From positions 1 through 14,956 of the forward strand of contig CAAGMF010000124.1 of the NCBI GenBank assembly GCA_900770895.1: a stretch of DNA of 14,956 nt. The letters run 5' to 3'. The position numbers and the translations under genes are program-made. The notes below the pieces were generated by a model. The model made no database searches, had not been told where the DNA came from, and worked only from the letters and a program-made list of their open reading frames with translations. The DNA is from an uncultured Mitsuokella sp. GTDB lineage: Bacteria > Bacillota > Negativicutes > Selenomonadales > Selenomonadaceae. The first letter of the stretch is position 1, and every line of letters begins with the position of its first letter. This document shows, in pieces, positions 7,091-13,200 of the stretch.

Positions 7091-7361
7091 CATAGGTTAA
7101 AGGCTATGACTGAGTCAAGTAGCTTCCTGGAGACCTCGAGAGAGTGCCCGGTTGGTGTGAGGGCATGGTGAAGGGAAAGTGAAATTACCCTCAGGAGCTG
7201 TGGGCTGAAGCTCGCTGATGAGTGTGTAGGCTGCACCGGAGGCCCCCGTTATCATGGGCTGGGATATGTCAGTATCCGAGATGAGTGGCTTGCGCATACG
7301 CGGCAAGCAGGGTGGTACCACGAGTATACAGACTCGTCCCTGTAGAGGGACGGGTCTTTTT
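7091..7361 (+). promoter_or_regulatory. T-box riboswitch leader, probably tRNA-Tyr responsive
   Basis: About 270 nt of leader precedes aroF. Stem I is recognisable: its lower helix pairs CTGAG (7110-7114) with CTCAG (7190-7194); AGTA (7119-7122) faces GAA (7181-7183) as the S-turn; the distal loop has GGTTGGTGTGA (7150-7160). The antiterminator is textbook: CAGGG (7308-7312) pairs with CCCTG (7338-7342), the 7-nt bulge TGGTACC spans 7313-7319, and ACGAGT (7320-7325) pairs with ACTCGT (7332-7337). It competes with the terminator at 7331-7361. The specifier region GAAATTACC contains UAC at 7186-7188 (Tyr). UGGU in the bulge would pair with a tRNA whose discriminator base is A, true of tRNA-Tyr and tRNA-Phe but not tRNA-Trp; no Phe codon is present in the loop. 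The exact specifier register was read by eye. An ATG at 7254 in frame with aroF lies inside this RNA and is not taken as a start. Confidence 0.9.
7331..7361 (+). terminator. T-box regulatory terminator
   Basis: An 11-bp stem (7331-7341 with 7346-7356, one G·T wobble) with a GTAG tetraloop is followed by five T. Its 5' arm overlaps the 3' arms of the antiterminator helices, so the two folds are mutually exclusive, as required for tRNA-dependent control. Confidence 0.9.
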
Positions 7362-7424
7362 GCATATACAGCCACACCTTATTTCGGACTGCGTGAGTCG
7401 CTTTGTCTTAGGGAGGAATCAGCT

Positions 7425-8438
7425 ATGATCATCGTCATGAAACCGAATGCCACCGAGGAAAACATCAAGAAAGTCGAGCAGCGCGTAGAGAATGCCGGCC
7501 TGCATGTGCATCTGTCGAAAGGCGAGGACTGCACCATCATCGGCGTCATCGGCGATCGCAAGAAAATCGGCAACCTCGAGATGAATATGATGGACGGCGT
7601 CGAGAAAACCGTGCGCATCACGGAGAAATACAAGCTCGTCAGCCGCAATTTCCATCCACAGGATACCATCGTCGATGTCGGTGGTGTGAAGATCGGCGGC
7701 AAGCAGATCGTCGTCATGGCCGGCCCGTGCTCCGTCGAGAGCGTCGAGCAGCTGCGCGAGGCGGCTCAGGCAGTGAAGGCGGGCGGCGCCCAGTTCCTGC
7801 GCGGCGGCGCGTTCAAGCCTCGCACGAGCCCGTATGATTTCCAGGGACTGGCCGAGGAAGGCCTGAAGATGCTGCGCCAGGTCGCTGACGAAGAGGGCCT
7901 GAAAGTCGTGACCGAGATCGTCGACAAGGACGATATCGAGCTGGTGGGCAAGTATGCCGATGTATACCAGGTCGGTGCGCGCAACATGCAGAATTTCCAG
8001 CTGCTGAAAGCTCTGGGCAAGGTGAACAAGCCGGTCATGCTCAAGCGCGGCCTGTCAGCGACCATCAGCGAGTGGCTCAATGCCGCCGAGTACATCATGG
8101 CGGGTGGCAATGAGAATGTCATCCTCTGCGAGCGCGGCATCCGCACCTATGAGACATTCACGCGCAACACGCTCGATCTGTCGGCGGTAGCGGCGGTGAA
8201 GGAGCTCTCGCATCTGCCGATCATCGTCGATCCGAGCCATGGCACGGGGCGTTGGCAGATGGTGCGGCCGATGGCGCGGGCCGCTGTGGCTGCCGGCTGC
8301 GACGGACTCATCATCGAGGTGCATCCGCATCCGGAGGTCGCGCTGTCAGATGGCGACCAGAGCCTGAAACCGAAGAATTTCCAGGCGCTCATGGATGAGA
8401 TCGGCGCGATAGCGAAAGTGATGGGGCGGACGGTATGA
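7425..8438 (+). CDS. aroF: 3-deoxy-7-phosphoheptulonate (DAHP) synthase, Thermotoga-type with N-terminal regulatory domain
   Basis: Condenses phosphoenolpyruvate and erythrose-4-phosphate to DAHP, the entry step of the shikimate pathway. The 337 aa protein has an N-terminal ferredoxin-like domain (about 1-70) of the type that binds aromatic amino acids in the Thermotoga maritima enzyme, then a TIM barrel. The metal ligands Cys102 (AGPCSVES), His272 (DPSHGTGR), Glu298 (IIEVH) and Asp309 fall at the same numbers as I recall for T. maritima; LRGGAFKPRTSPY and GARNMQNF are substrate-binding signatures. GGGAGGA at 7411-7417 lies 7 nt before the ATG, deciding the start against a longer frame running back into the T-box. 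It is the first gene after the T-box and its stop overlaps the tyrA start, so expression is doubly tuned: by uncharged tRNA at the leader and, by family analogy, by end-product binding to the N-terminal domain. Confidence 0.96.
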   Translation: MIIVMKPNATEENIKKVEQRVENAGLHVHLSKGEDCTIIGVIGDRKKIGNLEMNMMDGVEKTVRITEKYKLVSRNFHPQDTIVDVGGVKIGGKQIVVMAGPCSVESVEQLREAAQAVKAGGAQFLRGGAFKPRTSPYDFQGLAEEGLKMLRQVADEEGLKVVTEIVDKDDIELVGKYADVYQVGARNMQNFQLLKALGKVNKPVMLKRGLSATISEWLNAAEYIMAGGNENVILCERGIRTYETFTRNTLDLSAVAAVKELSHLPIIVDPSHGTGRWQMVRPMARAAVAAGCDGLIIEVHPHPEVALSDGDQSLKPKNFQALMDEIGAIAKVMGRTV

Positions 8439-9343
8439 CGAACAAAGGGAAAAAGGCTCCGCTGAAACTCGCCATCATCGGAGTGGGGCTCATCGGTGGC
8501 TCGCTCGGCTTGTGCCTGAAGGATGCCTTGAAGGATGATATATATATCACCGGCAACTGTCGCACGCAGAAGTCCATGGATGAGGCAGTGGCCATGGGAG
8601 CGGTCGACTTCGCGTCCGCTGATATCGAGCCGGTTGTCCGCGACGCCGATATCGTATTCCTGAGTCCGCCGGTCCTGCAGATCGTGCCGATGGTAGAGAA
8701 GATACTGCCATATCTCAAAAAAGGCACGATCATCACGGATGCCGGCAGCACGAAGCAGTATATCTGGGAGCATCTGCGGCATATTCTGCCGCCTGATATA
8801 TACTATATAGCCGGACATCCCATGACGGGGCGCGAGAAAAGCGGCGTGACAGCAGCCAGCAAAGACCTGTTCGCAGGCAAAGCCTACGTCATCGTCGAGG
8901 ATACGGGCGCACCACCCGAGGCGCATCTGCTGCTCATGAACGTGCTGAAGCATACACGGGCGAATTTCACGACGCTCGATATCGCCAAGCATGACCGCTG
9001 TGCGGCCGTCATCAGCCATGTACCGCATATCACGGCCGCGGCTCTCGTGACGCTGCTGAACCGCACGGGCGATGACCTCGAGTCGTGCATCAAGCTCATC
9101 GGCGGCGGCTTCAAGGATACGACGCGCATCGCTTCGTCGAATGCCGACATGTGGGCGGATATATGCATGACGAACGGCGAAGCCATCACGGATAACCTGC
9201 GCAACCTGCAGGAGATCATCGGCGAGGTCATAGAGGCAATCGACCGCCACGACCGCCAGGCCGTCCACGACTATTTCGCCGCCTCGAAAAAGCGCCGCGA
9301 CAGCATACTCGAGAATGCGACGCGCAAATTCGACCCGAACTGA
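8435..9343 (+). CDS. tyrA: Prephenate dehydrogenase
   Basis: Oxidative decarboxylation of prephenate to 4-hydroxyphenylpyruvate in tyrosine synthesis, NAD(P)-dependent. The 302 aa protein starts with a Rossmann strand and GVGLIGGSLG (16-25). GHPMTGREKSG with His128, the SHVPH segment with His195, and GGGFKDTTRIA are the conserved substrate-side motifs of the TyrA family. It ends near residue 300, so it is the short form without a C-terminal ACT domain and without a fused chorismate mutase; feedback by tyrosine may therefore rest more on the operon's T-box and on AroF. Its ATG overlaps the aroF stop (ATGA), indicating translational coupling. No canonical terminator follows directly; a perfect TATAAT and a long inverted repeat occupy the downstream gap. 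Confidence 0.94.
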   Translation: MTNKGKKAPLKLAIIGVGLIGGSLGLCLKDALKDDIYITGNCRTQKSMDEAVAMGAVDFASADIEPVVRDADIVFLSPPVLQIVPMVEKILPYLKKGTIITDAGSTKQYIWEHLRHILPPDIYYIAGHPMTGREKSGVTAASKDLFAGKAYVIVEDTGAPPEAHLLLMNVLKHTRANFTTLDIAKHDRCAAVISHVPHITAAALVTLLNRTGDDLESCIKLIGGGFKDTTRIASSNADMWADICMTNGEAITDNLRNLQEIIGEVIEAIDRHDRQAVHDYFAASKKRRDSILENATRKFDPN

Positions 9344-9358
9344 TACCTGCACTGCCTG

Positions 9359-9387
9359 TGGCAAAATCTGGACAAAGGCGTTATAAT
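9359..9387 (+). promoter_or_regulatory. Candidate promoter upstream of the inverted repeat and UPF0158 gene
   Basis: A perfect -10 TATAAT at 9382-9387 is preceded at 17 bases by TGGCAA (9359-9364), a weak -35. It lies 16-44 bases after tyrA and would transcribe the inverted repeat and then the gene at 9712 with a long leader of about 320 nt. Only the -10 is convincing. Confidence 0.35.
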
Positions 9388-9405
9388 TAATGAGAAAGCC
9401 TGAGG

Positions 9406-9687
9406 GGCTGTAACGAATTGCGATGCAGACAACTACTATGATAAGGCAGCGGCAGGCATGGTTCCGGAATGGAGCGTCGTGGGTTGGCGTCAAGAAATAA
9501 AATTTTTCCCTATCAAGCAATCCCGCGGAAAGTACTTTCGTTCAAGCGTAGCGCGTTTAAGTACTTTCAAGGGACCTATTAAATGGGAAAAATTTTATTT
9601 TAGCCAAACCACAATAGCGGAATGAAGGAACCATGCCTGTCGCGGATCTGTGTGCTTAGGGCTGACAACATCGCATTTCGTTACAGC
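9406..9687. repeat. Nested imperfect inverted repeat, about 280 bp, possible MITE-like element
   Basis: Three separate blocks in the left half recur inverted, in mirror order, in the right half: GGCTGTAACGAA (9406-9417) against TTCGTTACAGC (9677-9687); GGCAGGCATGGTTCC (9451-9465) against 9627-9641 with one mismatch; and AAATAAAATTTTTCCC (9495-9510) against 9585-9600, a perfect 16 bp. The sequences between blocks are diverged. The centre holds GAAAGTACTTTC (9528-9539) and a second AAGTACTTTC (9559-9568). No gene is present across 9344-9711. The right end is followed by TCTCTTTT, so the transcript could also end in a terminator-like stem. A small non-autonomous mobile element or a dispersed intergenic palindrome family would explain it; transposase and target-site duplication are not seen. 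Confidence 0.6.
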
Positions 9688-9711
9688 TCTCTTTTGAAAA
9701 GAGGAGTAGTC

Positions 9712-10125
9712 ATGAAAATCAAGCTGCAGGAACTGGCGGATGCGCTCGCGCAGTCGGATGTGCGTCAGGGATATGTCGATATACCGGCCGGACGGGTCGT
9801 ACTGCTCGATGAAGACATATCCGAGGCGGATGCGTTCGAGCATGCGATGAAGCTCGAGGAAGAATGGGAGAAATACGTCATGCTGCCCAATGTCGTGGAT
9901 GAATACGCACACGACATGATGAGGGCCTTCGCCGAGCAATGCGGGCAGGAGGAGCGCAAACGACTGCTCGCAGCGCTGACGGCGGCCGGCGCCAGCAGCC
10001 GGTTCCATCATTTGGTGCGCGAGCTGACGCTCGAGGAGGAATGGCGCCGCTTCCAGGCGGCCCGGCTGCTCGATATCGCCCGCGATTTCTGTGAGGAAAA
10101 TCGCATAGAATTCGAGGAAAAATAA
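9712..10125 (+). CDS. UPF0158-family protein of unknown function
   Basis: A small acidic, mostly helical cytoplasmic protein of 137 aa. The N-terminal MKIKLQELADAL, the YVDIPAGRVVLLDE strand pair and the C-terminal ARDFCEENRIEF ending match the pattern of the UPF0158 family, whose biochemical role is not known. No catalytic motif, membrane segment or signal peptide is seen. AGAGGAG lies 6-12 nt before the ATG at 9712; the in-frame ATG at 9622 lies inside the inverted repeat, has no site and would add 30 residues unlike the family, so it is rejected. Codon use is GC-rich like the upstream genes. The stop TAA is followed at once by an ATG (10126) that opens a 21-codon stub, suggesting the gene once had a coupled partner. 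Confidence 0.8.
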   Translation: MKIKLQELADALAQSDVRQGYVDIPAGRVVLLDEDISEADAFEHAMKLEEEWEKYVMLPNVVDEYAHDMMRAFAEQCGQEERKRLLAALTAAGASSRFHHLVRELTLEEEWRRFQAARLLDIARDFCEENRIEFEEK

Positions 10126-10191
10126 ATGAGATATCGGCCGTATCAACGGAATGCAGTGCATGAGCTTTACCTAACAAAAAGCACTACATAG
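10126..10191 (+). pseudogene. Possible 5' remnant of a helicase gene at an island junction
   Basis: An ATG directly after the UPF0158 stop opens 21 codons and ends in TAG TAG. The peptide begins MRYRPYQRNAVHEL; RPYQ followed by A-V-x-x-L at the extreme N-terminus is characteristic of SF2/Res-type helicases, where it precedes Walker A. The first codons (CGG, CCG, GCA, GTG) look like the GC-rich neighbours, and the sequence becomes AT-rich from about 10160. It could be the truncated start of a gene interrupted by insertion of the AT-rich helicase-nuclease island. The stub is too short to exclude chance resemblance. Confidence 0.35.
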
Positions 10192-10203
10192 TAGGTGGAA
10201 AAA

Positions 10204-13200
10204 GTGAAAGATGAATTGCAAAATAATGGGCAGATATCGCGATCAGACATATCTGGTCGCGTATCGTCGTTATTCAAATATATCCAAGAGCTAAATAAGT
10301 TAAAGCAAAAAACAATTTTGAATGTCAAGGATTACCGTTGGCAGTTATGGTGTTCTGATTTACCGAATGATCCAGATAATATCAAACTGAATTATCAAGA
10401 TCGAACAGACGAAGACAGTGCGCCTGCGGATGGCGAGCCAGATAATATACTGCTTGCAGTTCATAAAGAGGATTTTCAATCTTGCCCGATGCCACCTGAG
10501 ACTCTGACCGATTGGTTAAAGAATGATAGATGGAAGGATTATCGGAACGATGTAGAGTATTTCGACGAAAAAGTTGTGTTGGAAATAGATCCTGAGACTG
10601 AGGAAGAAGTCAAAAAAATTATTCCCTTTGACGAAGATTCTATCAGAGTTCAGGAAGCTAAAAAATGGTTTGGACGTCGTACTTTATGGGTGAACGATCA
10701 GAAACGTATCGCTAAAAATCGTATAATATTTGATAAGATTTATAGCGAATACTATGCTTTGAAGCGCGATAGTGAATCGGAAGAAGTCATTGTGGCAAAT
10801 GGCATTTTTTGTGATGCGCAGAATCCATCCATATGCCACCCTATCCTGACGCGTCGTGTCAAGCTTGACTTTGATGCAGAAAATAATACCGTATTTATCA
10901 AGGATACGGAAGCTGCACCTGAGCTTTATACAGATGTTTTTAAAGCATTGGATGATGTAAACCTGCAGGAGATCAATTCGTTGCAGGAAGAGTTGGTAGA
11001 AAATGACTACCATCCATTGGATCGTAATGATACGCCAAGGTTCTTGAAAGTTCTGATTCGTCAGCTGTCATCAGATAGTCTTTATTCGGATCATGGCGTT
11101 CCAGATGACTGGAAAAAGCAGAACCGTTTTCTCCTTTACAATGCGCCCTGCTTTATTATTCGCAAAAGACAGGACGGGACTGTCCGGGCGATTGAGAAAA
11201 TTATTACGGCGATTGAAGCAGGCGCTGAAATTCCGAAGACCTTGGTTGATCTGGTTAGCGGTGGCAAGGCGGATCTACCTCCTGAGGAAAAGGAGTATTC
11301 CATTGAAGAACAACTGGCAATGGTAGGAGGAGAAAGCGTTGATGTATTGCTTAGCAAAGAAGCCAATCGCGAGCAGCTGGAGATTGCCCAGCGTATAGAG
11401 AACTATAATGCCGTCGTGGTTCAGGGGCCTCCTGGAACCGGTAAGACGCATACGATAGCCAATCTTCTAGGCCATTTCATAGCTCAAGGGAAGAGTGTGC
11501 TTGTTACCAGCCATACGACGAAGGCATTAGATGTCCTGAAAGATAAGATAGCACCAGGTTTACAGAGCCTTTGCGTCTCTTTGCTGGAAGATTCCAATAA
11601 AGATATGGAGAAATCCGTTGAAGGCATCACAAGTTTTATGTCTCAACATTCCTCAAGTAGTCTCAAAAAAGAAATGGAGACCATCGGTGAGGAACGTAAA
11701 AATATCATCGCTGGTCTGGCAAACGTCCGAAAAAAGATTTTCATGAGCATCCAGAAAGAATGCGAGTCCATCACATATCAGGGCGAAAGTTTTACACCGA
11801 CAGAGGCTGCAAAATATGTGGCAATGAATCAGGAAAAGCTGGATTATATTCCTGGCGTCGTTAAGGCAGATTCAGCCCTTCCATTAACCTTTGATGAGCT
11901 GGTTGAGCTGTATCGCAGTAACGAAATTATTACGGATACGGATGCCTCAGAGTTGAGCTATGATCTGCCGTCACCCGATGAATTATTGTCGGTTACAGAG
12001 TTTGAAGAGCTGTGTCAGCATTTATCAGCTGTGGAAAAACATTTGAATTCGATCAATGAAAGTGGAAAATTGTATGCTAGGACGTCAATAGATCAACAAT
12101 CCATCCGCTTTCAAATGTTTGGCCGGGATTTTTCTATTAGTTATCCAGATAAGGAAGCAATAAAGGCACTGAAAGATTACTGCAGCCAATATGGAGAAAT
12201 TAAATCCTGGCAACAGGCGGTTGTTGTTGATGGTAAAAGTGGTGGAGGCTTTAGAAATCGTTGGGAAAACCTTATCCGGCAAATTGATGTAACCAATGAT
12301 TTAAGTGCCAAGTTAGCAGATAAAGGCTTGGGCAAGGATGTTGTTTTTGCCGAAGGCATATTTGCGGATGATTTGTTAGAACCACTAAAAGAAGTTAAAA
12401 AATATTTTGACGAAAATGGCAAGCTGCCATTTATGTTTTCTATTTTGCATAAGACTTGCGACAAGGCATTGCAGTCGGTACGGGTGTCTGGAAAAGTTCC
12501 ATCATCCAGCGATGAATGTGAGTTGGCAATCCTGACGATTGAGCTTCGTTCTGCGCGAAATACATGTAACAATTCCTGGAAAGAACTTTTGGAAACATAT
12601 GGCGTAACAGAGTTTCAGTCGCTGGGGCCACAGCCAGAACGAGCTGCCGTTCAGTATACGAATTCAATTAGCAGATACCTGAACTGGGCTACCACGGATT
12701 ATGCTACTTTCAAGAAATTACTGAAAGATGTCGGCTTCCCTGAAGATGATGTGTGTGGAATTTTAGAACTGGATTCGGAGCAGACGGCACTGACCAAGCG
12801 ATTAACTGCTATCGATGAATTTATTCCATTATGCTGTGATGTGTGCATGGATGCCTGGCTCTTGACCGAAGATAAAGAGAAATTGGAACAGCTATCACAG
12901 ATCGTGACGAAAGAAAACCGCGTGAACAGCAAGATTCTGCAAAATATGTATCAGGCCATACATGCCAGGGATATCGAACGCTACGGATCGTCTCTGGGGC
13001 AACTCATCACAATTTATGATAAGTATAATGTGTTGTTTAAGCGCAATGATTATCTGAAACGTTTGCGTCCTTATGCACCGGACTGGGCCGAAGCAATCAA
13101 CAAACGAAAAGGGATTCATGGAGAAGCTGTGGTGCGCAGTGATATCATGGAAGCATGGAAATGGCGTCAGCTTTCTATGCTGATTGAAGAGTTGACATCG

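Noticed and set aside
7254..7424. 57-codon N-terminal extension of aroF
   Set aside because: It would be translated from the T-box RNA itself, whose base-paired structure is explained by regulation; the GGGAGGA site selects the ATG at 7425.
8147..9520. 457-codon minus-strand open frame opposite aroF/tyrA
   Set aside because: It lies opposite two conserved genes, starts inside the inverted repeat, has no site and matches no family.
9528..9568. Two AAGTACTTTC units as a possible CRISPR or operator array
   Set aside because: There are only two short units 29 bases apart, lying at the centre of an inverted repeat; no further units or spacers exist.
10166..10188. Possible promoter directly upstream of the helicase-nuclease gene
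   Set aside because: TTTACC and TAGTAG at 17-base spacing match consensus poorly and would place the transcript start on top of the GTG start codon.
10684..13119. Several short minus-strand open frames within the helicase gene
   Set aside because: Each is under about 135 codons, lacks a ribosome binding site and lies opposite a continuous motif-bearing frame.
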